Assembly (NCBI GenBank): GCA_009731375.1
Contig: BJOX01000303.1
Span: 635,266 to 671,396, forward strand
Direction: 5' to 3'
Origin: Paulinella micropora
Taxonomy: Eukaryota; Cercozoa; Imbricatea; Euglyphida
Length of the DNA: 36,131 bases
This document shows, piece by piece, positions 16,541-26,760 of this stretch; positions within the stretch are counted from its first letter, which is position 1; every line of letters starts with the position of its first letter. The notes beneath the pieces are model-generated. The model made no database searches. It was given only the letters and a program-made list of their open reading frames with translations, and had not been told where the DNA came from. The position numbers and the translations under genes were made by a program.

Positions 16541-19500
16541 GGGCGCGGCATCCTTGAAGTACGTGGTTATTGTTGGCGCCTTGGGTATAGTCTGATCCCG
16601 CACCCCCGAGCCACGTCGAGTCGTCGCCGCCGCCGCCGGGTTGTCCCACGCCAAAGACTTTGCCGGCAGAGGGGTTGCTACCGTAGGCCTCGTTGCCGGC
16701 CGCGACCAGCGCGCCTGCGCCGCTCTTGTCGCTGTCCTCCACCCCCCCTTTGCCCGGACGACGCACCGGCCCGCCGACACCGGCGGCCATTCGCACGGGC
16801 ACGCCCGTGGCGGCGCCGACCGCGAGGCCCCGGGACTGGAGCCAGCCCCTGGCAAACAGGCCCTGGAACAAGGCCTTGAAGCCGCTGACGATGCTGGGCT
16901 GCGTCACGAGGCCTTCGCCCACCGCCTGCCCCACGTCGGGCCGCTGCGTGAAAACGGGCACGGCTTGGCTCTGCGCCCACTCCCAGGCATTGTCCAGGTC
17001 GCTCCCCTGCGGGAAGCTGCCCTTCTCGCGCTCGAGCGTGTTCTTCATAAAGTCTACCATGCCCGACCTCTTGACGAACGCGCTGAACTCCTCTGCGCTG
17101 GCCGTGTGCACCAGCCTCTTCTTTTTCTTCGGGCGGCAGAGCGGGCGCCACGGCCTCGACCGCTGCTTCCTTGAGCTCTGTGACTTTCTGCTGTGCAGCA
17201 GTGGCCCGTTCCGCGAGCTCGCTGGCGCCCGAGACTTCCTTGGACTCCTTGTATTTTTTGATCTGTTCTTGGTACCGTCTGATTTGGTCGAGGAGTTTTT
17301 GCTGGACGTTGTCTGCAGTCTTTCTATACTTTTGGAGCAGCGCGTTGGCCCTTTCCTTGTAGTCAGCATGTTTTTTCTCGAGGGCGGCCTTCTGTTCCTC
17401 TGACTCTCGGAGCCGCTCGGTAAGCTGTCGCAGCTTGCCCTCGTTTGCCTGACGCTCTTTGAGCAGGCGTTCCGCCTCCTTGACTTTAGCCTTAGCTTCT
17501 CTCTGCTTCCTGCCCTCCCGTGCCCTCTCCAGAGCACCCCTTGCACCCTTGAGTTTCCTGTTGAGCTCGATAATTTCCTTGCTCTGTTTTTTGTTCTCGG
17601 TATCCATCTGCACCACGGCCTCGTCCGCTTCCGCGATTGTGTCTGTGTTTATTTTCAGTCTGTCTCGGAGCTTCTCGACTTGGCTGACCAGCTTGTTGTA
17701 GGTCTCGCTCGCTTCGGCCAACGAGACCTCTTGCTGCGAGGTTTCGCGTGTCAAGCTGTCCACGTGCTGTTGCAGCGCTTCTCCCCCCTTGTTGGCAGCC
17801 TCCAGGTCTTGCTGCAGGTGGCGCTCGCGCACTAGCGCCTCTTCCAGTGCCTGTACGGCCTGTTTGTTTTCTTTCGTCAGCTGGTGGCGGGCCTCCTCGC
17901 TCGCTTTTTTAGCTCGCTGGGCCTCTGCGCCGAGCGACGCCACTTGCTCCAGGGCCGCGTCTGCCAGCGCCCTCTGCTCTCGTGCGAGCCTCGCTTGTTG
18001 CTTGGCGTCGGTCTGCAACTGCTTGATCTCCGCTGCCTTGCGGCGCAGGTCCTCTAGCAGCAACTGGCGGTTGCGCCTGTATTCTCTGGCCCGCGCCTGG
18101 AGCTCTTGGTTGTGTTTATGGGCTTCTTGCAGTTCTTGTGCCAGCCCAGCGTTCTTGGCCCTCTCCGCCTCGGTGTTGCCTTCTGCCGTCTGCAGACGGT
18201 CGTTGCTCTCCTTGAGTTGAGCCTGTAGCTGGTCGATCTCGGTGTCCTTGAGCGTAATCTGGTCCAGGTACTCGCCCGCCAGGGCCTCTGCCTTTTTCTG
18301 CAGGGCCTCTGCACCCGCCTTGTCCGACTCCAGCCCCTGGTAGGCTTTCTTGGCTTCCAGCAGCTGCTGGCCCAGCGCGGCGGCCCGCTCGTTGATCTCT
18401 TGCAGTTTCTGATTAGTCTCAAACACCTGCCTGCCGGCATGCGCTGCATTGCGTGCTGTCTCGGCCGCTTGCTGTCGGTAGAGTTCTGCCTTTTGTTCCG
18501 CCTCTGTTGCTTTGCCTTCTAGCGCAGTCTTCTCTTCGCTGTACCCGAGCGTGGCCGCGTTCTTGTCCTTGAGTTCTGCCGCCAGCCCCGCGGCCGCCTG
18601 CTGTGCGCTGGATGACCTTTCCTCTGCCTTTTGCTTTTCCTGCTGAGCCTTCCGTTCGGCTTCCTCTGCGTCTGCTGCCTTCTGCCGCAGCTCGTCATTG
18701 GCGCCCTTGGCCTGGGCCGCCTGTTGTTTGGCTGCTTCGGCCTCTCGCGCGGCCCTGGCAGCCTCTTCTGCCTTCCGTGCTGCTTCTTGTCTTGCATTGT
18801 CTGCAACTTTCTCCAGCTGTTCGCGGGCCAGCTTTTGCGCTTGTGCCACTTCGAGTGCATGGTCCCTTTCCGTCTGCAGTATAACCATTTTCTGCTGGAG
18901 TATATTGTAGTTGTTCTGGAGGCCCTGGCCCGCTTGCTGCAGCTGGACGATCTTCTTGTTTGCCTCGTCGATACGGCCCCTTGCGGCGGCAGTGAGGCGG
19001 TCAGTGTATTGTCGGTACTGGTTGCCCACATCGACGATCTTTCTTCCGTCATTCCCGCTGTTCTTGATCGTTTCCTTCAGGCGCGCGACGTAGGCTGCCA
19101 GTTCGTTGGCTCGTTTGCGTTCTCTCGCTGTCTCCTCCTTTTGGTTCTTGAGCTCCTCCAGGCGCTGTTGGCTGCCGCTTGTTCTTGTTGCAGCTTTTTC
19201 TTGGCATCCAGTAACTCCCTGGCCTTTTCGTCCTTTTCGGCCAGCGCTTAGTCGTGGGCCTCTTGTAGATCGGCCCGATTCCTCTCTAGCTCCTCGTTCA
19301 GCCGCTTCTGTTCGGCTAAGGCGTTCTGTTGCCTCTCGGCGAACTCCTTGTCTTCTTCGATTTGTTTGGCCAGCTTTTTGGCGCGGTCCTCTGCATCGCT
19401 CAGCTGTTTGGCCATTTGGTTGGCGCGTTGGTCTGCCCCTTGCATTTGTGCCTGCCACTCGCTCTTCTCCTTCTGGAGTGCTGCGATGCGCGCCTCTGCT

Positions 19501-20474
19501 TTCTTGCGTTCCTCGGTGTTCGTGCTAGCGTCCGCCAAGAGCCCCTTCAGCCTCTTTACCTTGTCCTCTGCTACAGCCAGTTCTTGTTTGTAATGGTCAT
19601 TCAGTGCGTCTGAGTATCTTTTGGCAGCCGTTGCCTGTTCTTTTACGCGAGCGATCAGATTGTGGGCGGAATCAAGGTCATCTTGTAAGATGTCGATCGC
19701 TTCGTCCTGTGCGCGCACTGTGTCGTCACTGCGGTCGAACTTCTTCTCCAGCTGGCTGATCTGCAATCGCAGGTTTTCTATAAGCTTCGATTGGTCGGGC
19801 GGTGGTCGGGCGCCGCCCTGGACGGCAGGCGACTGCTCTTCTGACTGGGGCGATGCGGGCCGCCTGTCGAGTGGTTGCTCGTCTGGCTTCGGGCTGCCAG
19901 CGCGTGCGGGAGGGGGGGCGTCGTCCCCGTCCTCGTTGCCCTCGCCACCGTCACCGCCTGCGTCCCAGTTGATCTCATCGCCCCGCTGCCGCCACCACTG
20001 CCATCACCTTCGTCCTCGCCGCCGCCACCACCGCCATTGCCTTCGTCCTCGCCGCCGCCACCGCCGCCATCGCCTTCGTCCTCGCCGCCGCCAACCCCTC
20101 CCGCCTTCGTTGTCGCTACCCGACGGAGAGACGGGGCGCGAGCGCGGCGGCAAGACGGGGCGCGAGCGCGGCGGCGAGGCGGGGCGCGGGCGTGGCGGCG
20201 GTGGCGAAGCGGGGCGCGGTGGCGGGGAGGGCGGCCGCAAAATGCCCAGCGCCTGGTGCAGTTCGGGGTTTACCCACTTCATGATGTCACGGGTCTTCTG
20301 AGCCCTCTGTTTGTCGCTCTGGCCCGCGTAGCCTGTAGGCCCTGATTGTTTGCCGCGGACCACGGGCTTGTTGTCGACCCAGGACGGCTTGCTTGTTTTG
20401 GTCAGCTTGCGCGACAGACTCTCCTTGTCTTCCCGGCGCATCCATGGCGCCGTGGTGTAGAAAGGGGGAGGCAT
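16518..20474 (-). pseudogene. giant acidic/coiled-coil virion protein with several frame breaks
   Basis: A coding path of about 1,300 codons from ATG 20472-20474 (MPPPFYTTAPWMRREDKESL). Order: a basic N-terminus; a Pro/Arg-rich stretch with PPSPPPRPASPPPPRPRP; Gly/Asp/Glu repeats of the form GGGEDEGDG; an acidic linker; and about 850 residues of nearly unbroken coiled coil rich in Ala, Glu, Lys and Gln (LQISQLEKKF, AEAARAAREAEAAKQQ). After these comes a globular end with EEFSAFVKRSGMVDFMKNTL and DNAWEWAQSQAVPVFTQRP, then a Gly-rich tail. Frame changes fall near 20095, 19990, 19170 and 17130, and an in-frame TAA is at 19248-19250. The length and rod shape suggest a virion scaffold, tape-measure or tegument-like protein, but no family is recognised. 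A myosin-like match would be compositional only. Confidence 0.5.
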
Positions 20475-20545
20475 CCTTTCTGTTACAAAACTAGCACCAA
20501 CAATAAAAAAAATTTAGTTACCGCTCAACGACGTATGAAAAGGCC

Positions 20546-21920
20546 ATGGACGACAATGCCGGCCCGCTGGGCGCCCTGCCAGTGCCAAACGATGCAGAGG
20601 CAGAAGAACCGATCGAGGAGAAGATAGACGAGTACATCCAGAAACAAAAGGAGAAGAAGTCCAAAAAGAAGAAGAAGAAGGAGGAGAAAGAAGAAGAAGA
20701 ACTACCGGAGGACCCGGAACAGCTCTCGCGCAACGTGGAGTACTTCTACCCCAAGGACCCGACGGCCGGCCAGTTGTTTGTGCTCGTGGGCAAGAGCGAA
20801 CGCGGGAAAACACACTTTTTGCGGTGGTTATTGTATTCGATGTGTCTCCGCAAAAAGGGGGCGTTCCAGTTCGGGCTCGTGATGGTTCGCACCAAGTTCA
20901 AGCACTCCTATCGGTTCCACTGGGCCTCGGAGCACCACGTGCGGGTGTACAAAGGCTTCAACGTGCTGGTGCAGTACGTGGACAACTTGAAAAGGCGATA
21001 CCAACAGCAAGGCTATCTCGAACCGAGCTTCTTGGTCTTTGACGACCTGGTAGGCATCCTGAACACGCAGGACGGCTGGATGAGCAACTTTATCGATTTA
21101 CAGGCACTACAACATTTCGATCTTCGTAGCCGTCCAGTATCTGACAGTGCGTCAGAGCGTATACCCGATCATGCGCGAGCAAACGTCGTATACGATTATG
21201 TTCCTGAGCAAGAACCACAAGACGTTGAACGCGCTCTGGGAGAACTACGGGCAGATGATGGACATGAAGTCCTTCTTCAGGCACTTGGCACAGGCCACGG
21301 ACCCCGAAGTGACTGGCACCAAGCACGCATGCGTGGTCTACAGCGAGCGAGTAGACAAGCTCGAGCACAACTACATGTCGTGGCTGGCGCCGGCATCGCT
21401 GCCGGACGGAGAGGTCATGCTCAAGGGCCCCGACAAGCCCAAGGAGCCTAGCAAGGACGAGCTTACCAAGGAACTGCGCTTGGCGCAGCTCGCGTGGCGC
21501 GCGCCGAGCTGGGTGCCCAAGAACCTGAACCTGTCGCGCGAAGACCACGCGGCACTGCAGAAAATGATGCACTACGCCGACGCGGCCAAGAGCCGCCTGC
21601 GCAAGGGCAAGAGCCTGGCCCAGAAGGACAAGCAGAAGCTACGGAACATGGTGGCTTTCGGCAAGGACGCAGAGGCGGCGGCCGAGGCGCGCTGGCGCGA
21701 GCAACAGGTGCCGCCGCCGCGGCCGCCGAGGTACGGCTACGTCTATGCCAACGACCCGAACCACCGCTGGCACCCGTACCGCACGCCCAGCATGGTGAGG
21801 CGCGTCGACCAACGGCCGGCGCTGGGCCTGCCGCCGAGGCCGCCACCGCCGCCGCCGCCGCGACGCCTGGGTCTGCATCCGGGCGGGCCGGGGGGCCAGA
21901 GGCTGTTAGCCCGGATGTAG
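20546..21920 (+). CDS. genome-packaging ATPase (A32/FtsK-HerA type), frameshifted
   Basis: Starts MDDNAGPLGALPVPNDAEAE; a Lys/Glu-rich linker occupies about residues 22-52. Walker A is GKSERGKT at residues 82-89 in FVLVGKSERGKTHFLRWLL, and Walker B is FLVFDD at about 162-167. At about 21090-21115 the reading passes to the next frame. There HYNISIFVAVQYLTVRQSVY and then PIMREQTSYTIMF give the 'RHxxISIxxxxQ...PxxR' block of A32-like ATPases, with sensor Gln and arginine finger. The rest (to TAG 21918-21920) is helical and then Pro/Arg-rich, longer than usual. The enzyme pumps viral DNA into capsids. It is divergent from the giant gene with 71 bp between the starts. Confidence 0.75.
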
Positions 21921-21970
21921 CCCCCTTTTTTTATTCTTGTTGCCGGTATAGTTATGAGCCAGTCAATAAA

Positions 21971-22561
21971 ATGCTAGCACGTCTGCCGAGCGACTTGCTG
22001 GCGGAGGTCCTGTCATGGCTCGGCCCGGGCGAGCTGGCGCGCTCAGTCGTCTACCTCCGGAGCCACACTAACTGTTTCGTCCGTCCCAGGCCACGGAAGC
22101 GGCACAAGGCCATGGCTAAAGCAAGCACGGAGTTCGAGGGCCTGCGCCACCTGCTCAACAAGTCTTTTTCGTTCAAGATCAAGAACATTAACATGCTGTT
22201 GGCGCGAGTCGAAAAGAAAGCAGACAAGATCTGCTTTGAGTGCTTGTCACAGATTTACTCGCAGAACTTGTGTGCCGAACACTTTTGCCATAAGCACCGC
22301 CATGAGCTGCTGACACCCATAGAGGCCGTCAGGGCGCTGGGCCGGACTTCTTACCCTCTCAGGCGGAACAGGCGCCACGAGGTGGTCGTGCTGACCTACG
22401 TGTCAGTGTACCATTTTCTAGGGGCCTACCGGCGCCATGGCTGGGAGGTAGTCCAGGCCAACAAGTGGCAGCGCTTCTTGTGGCAGACCGGGGCGTTCGA
22501 GACCGGCCTGCTCTTTCTGCCTCGTTTCCATGCTAACATTTATTATACAACACACGACTGA
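21971..22561 (+). CDS. F-box protein with Cys/His cluster
   Basis: 197 codons from ATG 21971, intact. The N-terminus MLARLPSDLLAEVLSWLGPG followed by ELARSVVYL is a good F-box. Further on, CFECLSQIYSQNLCAEHFCH with KHRHEL is a Cys/His cluster that may bind zinc. The middle is basic (RPRPRKRHKAMAK). Viral F-box proteins recruit SCF ubiquitin ligases to targets, so a host-modifying role is inferred. It follows the packaging ATPase by 50 bp on the same strand and overlaps the convergent gene at its 3' end by 29 bp. ATG choice rests on the F-box starting directly after it. Confidence 0.6.
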   Translation: MLARLPSDLLAEVLSWLGPGELARSVVYLRSHTNCFVRPRPRKRHKAMAKASTEFEGLRHLLNKSFSFKIKNINMLLARVEKKADKICFECLSQIYSQNLCAEHFCHKHRHELLTPIEAVRALGRTSYPLRRNRRHEVVVLTYVSVYHFLGAYRRHGWEVVQANKWQRFLWQTGAFETGLLFLPRFHANIYYTTHD

Positions 22562-23133
22562 TTTGAAAAAACTTGTGTACATAACCTTCGGACAAGTCAA
22601 CGAAATGCTGTCCTTGATCTGTAAGTAGCTCTTCTTCGCTCCCGCAGAACTGGTATGCGGGCAGGCAACAACGGTCCCCATGCCTCAACTTCTGCCAGGA
22701 CCGGAACCGTAGTCTGTGCCTCGTGAAAAGCCGGCAGGAGGGTTTCTGCTGTGTCTGGTCCCAGCTCAGCCAGGGTTGTCGTAGCGTCGACGATGCACTC
22801 GCCATTGCGCGTGAGAGCGGGGATGACTTCTACAAGGGGCTGATTTCGCGGCCGGAGGACTGTCCCAGGGGCTGAGCTCGTTTTGAGGCCAAAATCGTGC
22901 ACTATTGACTCGACGATCTCTTCCGCTACCTGCGGCTTCGCGACCCATGTCCCGTGCTTGTTTACTCCGCGGTGCTTGAAGACGTGGCGTTTCGCGTTTT
23001 CGAGTTTGTGCGGGTGAAGCTGCAAGTGCCGTTTTACCCGGGCGGCGCAGCGGTTGCGGTCCCACCCATATTTCTGGTGGACGGCGTCCACCAGTGACAC
23101 CTCACCCCATTGTGTAGTTCTGACGGTCGTCAT
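22533..23133 (-). CDS. putative DNA-binding protein (KilA-N/MSV199-like?), frameshifted
   Basis: Starts MTTVRTTQWGEVSLVDAVHQ. The first 75 residues, with YGWDRNRCAARVKRHLQLHP and later THVAKPQVAEEI-like spacing (GTWVAKPQVAEEIVESIV), recall the small N-terminal domain of viral KilA-N/BRO-type proteins. In those proteins a helix 'AxxxxxxLxxxHPE' is followed by 'GxxxTPVAxxxxxxEI'. The match is by pattern and weak. Near 22680 coding passes to another frame holding CCLPAYQFCGSEEELL and DQGQHFVDLSEGYVHKF, ending at 22533. A transcription or host-range role would be typical of such proteins, but this is inference. Confidence 0.4.
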
Positions 23134-23200
23134 GTCTTGGCTTCGAGACGAATTATGAGCTGGTCACGCTGAGTAAAAAAGTAACGGACAAGAGAACCGA

Positions 23201-23214
23201 TTTTTCTAGAAAAA
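23201..23214. promoter_or_regulatory. 14-bp perfect palindrome between minus-strand genes
   Basis: TTTTTCTAGAAAAA, with a related CTTTCTAGAAG near 23280. It sits between the stop of the recombinase gene (23232) and the start of the gene at 23133. It could be an operator, terminator or promoter part. AT-rich palindromes also arise by chance. Confidence 0.25.
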
Positions 23215-23231
23215 AGCGCCGGACCACCCGA

Positions 23232-25436
23232 TTAAATCAGCTCTGCAAACATTGTGCTCAATTGTTCCGGTGGTGTCGATCTTTCTAGAAGATCGCGGAC
23301 TAGGCCAGCGTAACGGTCAGCCGGGCCGACCGGGAAAGTGTGCTGGTGCGGCCCGCGCCAGAACGCCGGGTCCTTGAGCTTGGCCAGGTTCTCTGCCTTG
23401 TGCAAGTTGAAAAAGGCCAGGGCTCGGCGCTTGAGGGCCTCGTGCTTGGTCTCGTGCCCCTCGGCCGCGGCCGGCGGTGGCGGTGGCTCGGGCCGTGGCA
23501 GGGCGCCCAGCGCTTCCCGGTACTGGGCCGCCAGCCTGCTCGACTGCAGCATCAAGTCCTGGATCAGTTTCTTGACGTTCACGTCGGTCACGGTGTCGAG
23601 CAGCGGGGTCTACCGCCTGACTAGGAAGACCTGCTGGTAGAAAATCTGCGAGTTCAGGTCCTGATTGGCGTGCGCCAGGACCCGGCTTAAGAACAGAGGC
23701 CTGCTGACCAAGGAGCCTTTGCCGTACAGCGCGTAGGCCACCTCGCCGTACAGCGCGTAGGCCACCTCGCCGTACAGCGCGCGGAGAAGGTGTTTGTTGC
23801 CCAGGGGTTTGTCTTTTTTGCCGGTAAATTTAGAGTAGTGCTCCATGAGGTAGTCAAAGCATTTTTCCAGGCCGGCTCCGTTCAGCACGGTCATGGCCTC
23901 GGCGTTGCCTAGCGCGGCAATGGCGCTCGTGCCGTCGGGCCGGTCCAGGACGCGCTTCGCCCAGGCAGAGACGGCGGCCGTCTTTTGCTTTTTCTTCTTC
24001 TTAGGCTGTTGCTGCGGTTGCTGCTGCGGCGGCAGGTTGGCGGTCGTGTAGTCGGACGGCGGGCGGTCGGCCGGCTTGAGCTTCTGGCCGCCCGAGTTCT
24101 GTGCGCGGTACTCCAGGTGAATGTCGATCAGCTTGCACATGTGCCCAAAGATCTGCAGGATACAGTTCGTGTCGGCGGTCAGCAGGCCGATGGACTTCGG
24201 CACGGCCGTCAGCGTCCACTCGCCATTGTCGTCCTCCGGCGGGTCGTAGGTCAGCCAGCCCTTCTTGGCTTGACCGATCTGTGAGACGTGACTGCTGAGC
24301 GCGATGCTGGAGAAGACCCTTTCCTGTTGCTGCTTTTCGTCCAACGCGCCCAGGTAAGAGAATTTCACCACTTCTACCCCTCGCATACCAAGCGCGGCCA
24401 TCAAGAAGACCGCCTCCAGCCCCCACAAGGGCCTGTCGGCGGTAGGCAGGAAGGGCGAGTCGGGGGACTGGTGCACGCCCGCGCTCTCCGCCAACAGGGC
24501 CTGGTACAGCGAGTCGAGCCACGCGAGCCAGCTTTCCTCGTGGATGGCGTGCTGGTGCTCCAACTTTTCGGTCCGGTTTTCTTTGGTTCTTTTCGCTGTG
24601 CCGGCACTCATGTTCGGGTCGCTGAACAGCCCGTTCTGCAGCACGAAGCGCGCGACCTCCAGCCCAAAGGGTGTCTGCAGGTTGCCCTTGGCGTCCTCGC
24701 CACCGAGCAGCCAGTTTCGGAATTCGGTGTAGCTGTCGTGCCTCGTCTTGGCACCAGGACAAACGGCATCCACGAGGTCGTTGAGCACTTTCACGTAGCT
24801 AATAACGTCGTCGGGGTAGCGCAAGAGCATCTTGCAATGCGCGAGCAGGCAGTCACGGAGCGGTTTGGTGTTGCCGTCGCAGCCTTCGACCGAGCCCTCG
24901 TGCGGGCCGTAGAGGGCCTGCCTGAACGTCAGCTCGCCGCCCTCCCAGTCGTTGCCGGCGGGCAGCCGGCGGAGGTCGTCGCTTACCTTGAAGGCCGCCA
25001 GCCCTCCCTTGTTCGAGGTGAAAAAGGAGCCCTGCAGGTCGCTGTGGGTCTTCCGGAGGAAATCGCCCACGCGCATCTTGTTGTTCTTGGGGAAAATGAA
25101 GTAGTCGCCCCAGTGCTTCGTCCAAAAGGCAATCACGGCCTCCAGCTCGGCCGAGCGCTCGAAGCGCGAGACGTCCACGCCGAGCGCGGACAGGCGGACC
25201 CTGCCCAGCAGCGCCTGGTACTGCTTTGGCGAGAGCGCAAGCAGCTTCTCGAGGCCAGCCACAAACGACAAACGGTACTTGCGCCAGACCGCAGTAGTAA
25301 ACTTGACGGGCGGCAGCTCTTGGGCCAAGGGCACCCCGGCCTTCTTGCCCCACGCAGCGAGCTCGCCGCGGCCCGGCGCCACTGTCACATCCGGCTTCGC
25401 GATCTCTTTCCGCTCCGTGGCGTGCAACGTGTCCAT
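23232..25436 (-). pseudogene. tyrosine recombinase (integrase or telomere-resolvase-like) with in-frame TAG
   Basis: A 735-codon frame from ATG 25434-25436 (MDTLHATERK). The catalytic pattern appears in order. Arg is near residue 352 in MAALGMRGVEVVKFS, and a Lys-rich hairpin region lies around 390 (QAKKGWLTYDP). HxxR is at 549-552 (NKHLLRALYG), His at 589 (VLAHANQDL) and Tyr at 600 (SQIFYQQVF). This is the R-K-HxxR-H-Y set of tyrosine recombinases. A 24-bp unit is tandemly repeated just after HxxR. TAG 23610-23612 falls 9 codons after the Tyr; the frame then continues as a 126-residue helical tail (VNVKKLIQDLMLQSSRLAAQ). The long N-terminal half may be an arm-binding or muzzle domain. It would integrate the viral DNA or resolve its ends. 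Confidence 0.6.
23721..23781. repeat. 24-bp tandem duplication inside the recombinase gene
   Basis: GCCGTACAGCGCGTAGGCCA plus CCTC occurs at 23721-23744 and again at 23745-23768, with a 13-bp partial copy to 23781. On the minus strand it encodes ALYGEVAY twice, then ALYG, keeping the frame. It lies directly after the catalytic HxxR. Confidence 0.85.
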
Positions 25437-25474
25437 CGTTTTCTGACAATGTGACAGAAGAGGCTTTTTTATGA

Positions 25475-26303
25475 TTAGAACTGAGAGAATTTAAATCCAG
25501 CATGTACAGCAGTCGCGCGACGAGCCTTCTTCCGTTTTATGCGGAGCGGCTTGGAACCGAGAAGATGGCTCTCTCTTGGCCTGGCGTTGCTGTCGGGCGG
25601 GGTCAGCAGGTTGCCGGTGATTGGTAAAAAAGTCCAGCCCAGCGTCTGGCAGACGGTGGCCCAGATCGCCGTCTGTCGGCGGCACGCGAGCGGCGAGTGC
25701 GGGCTGTTCCATGAGCTCTAGCAGTGCTCGGAGGAGTGAAGAATAATTGATAAAACAGACGCGAGACCAACCGAAACGGACCTTGAGCAGCGCCCTCACA
25801 GTCGGCCACGCACCGTCCACTCGGTGGAACAGCGTCTCGAGCTCTCGGAGCACTTCGCGGGTGGGCTCGGCCCCTTGTGTCAGCCTGTCCCTGGAGCCGC
25901 TGAGCAGGTAGGCCAGGCAGGCCGCCCGGTCCAGCGAGAGCGGGCCGAGCCGGCTCTTCTTGAACACATAGATCAACTTCGACGGGGTAATCTCCGTACC
26001 ATTCACCCTCCACTTGTGGCAGAGATCTCTCGCGACCTGTAGCAAGGCCTGGCTGACTAGCGGCTTCTGATGAATCCCCCTCAACCCAAACACCTGCCTC
26101 GTAATCTCGCGAAACCTCGATAATCGGGTGTAACCTTGCGGGCGCCTTGGCTGCTCCGTCATCTCGCCCTCGTCCCCCCGCATCCTGCCATTCACCAAGT
26201 ACTGGTTCGACCCGTACAGCGAGTGCTCTCTGCCCACCAGACCGCATGTCTTGCAGTAGGTCCCGCTCGTGTCCCGGTTGAAGACGAATTTTTGCTCGCA
26301 CAT
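25475..26303 (-). CDS. VLTF3-like late transcription factor, frameshifted
   Basis: Starts at ATG 26301-26303 (MCEQKFVFNRDTSGTYCKTC). CxxC in YCKTCGLVGRE is part of an N-terminal zinc site. GYTRLSRFREITRQVFGLRG matches the 'Y.R...HF.E.L.Q..G' block of the poxvirus VLTF3 family. Near 25685 coding passes to the next frame, where IWATVCQTLGWTFLPI matches the family's 'W..IC..L.W.FIPT' end. A basic tail leads to TAA 25475-25477. It is expected to switch on late viral genes with a viral or host RNA polymerase. It is divergent from the VLTF2-like gene with 106 bp between the starts. A TATA-like GATATAC lies 30-36 bp upstream. Confidence 0.65.
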
Positions 26304-26409
26304 TTTTGTGTGCTGATTCAAAGAGAGAGAGAGATATACGAATTCAAAAGCGGCCCGATTTAAATTAGGGCAAAGCAAATTGTTTTTCCTCCCTTCCGCT
26401 GTAAGAAAA

Positions 26410-26760
26410 ATGGAAGGTACACAGATACACCGAAAGAGGCTCTGCCTGCACTGCGGCCACCCGAGCGCACGCAAGGATGGAAAATGGTTCGAGTTGCCCG
26501 TCGCGTACGCGCCTGTCGAGGGCTACCTGTACGTCTTCGGGCTCTTTTGTACGCCTGCCTGCGCGTGGGCCTATGTCAGCTACGGCGTGCCGGAAACTCT
26601 GCGCTCACAGGCCGGGGACCTGCTTCACTCCTACTTGCGTCTGAACCTAAGGCAGCAACTCATACGGCCTGCCCCAGCAAGATGGGAGCTGCTCGAGTAC
26701 GGAGGCACCATGACCATGACACCCCGTCGTGCTGCCACGGTCGCGCAGACGCCTCGCTAG
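26410..26760 (+). CDS. VLTF2-like late transcription factor (poxvirus A1-like zinc protein)
   Basis: 117 codons, intact, starting MEGTQIHRKRLCLHCGHPSA. CLHCGH is followed by ELPVAYAPVEGYLYVFGLFC and TPACAWAYVSYG. This is the 'CxxC...P..Y....Y.xGxFCxxxCAxxY' zinc pattern of VLTF2-type proteins of poxviruses and other Nucleocytoviricota. The end, IRPAPARWELLEYGGTMTMT, matches the family's 'APxxxxLxxxGG' tail. Late transcription activation is expected. It pairs divergently with the VLTF3-like gene. The 3' end overlaps the convergent helicase frame by 101 bp. Confidence 0.7.
   Translation: MEGTQIHRKRLCLHCGHPSARKDGKWFELPVAYAPVEGYLYVFGLFCTPACAWAYVSYGVPETLRSQAGDLLHSYLRLNLRQQLIRPAPARWELLEYGGTMTMTPRRAATVAQTPR

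Noticed and set aside
18631-19251. Hydrophobic + strand frame with many Leu and Cys
   Set aside because: It is antisense to the Ala/Lys/Glu/Gln-rich coiled coil, which reads as Leu/Phe/Cys in reverse and only imitates membrane helices.
16678-19458. Myosin or kinesin identity for the giant protein
   Set aside because: Only coiled-coil composition supports it; there is no motor domain.
24288-25454. 388-codon + strand frame
   Set aside because: It is antisense to the recombinase gene; GC-rich DNA keeps the opposite frame open. It has no recognisable domain and is rich in Arg, Gly and Val.
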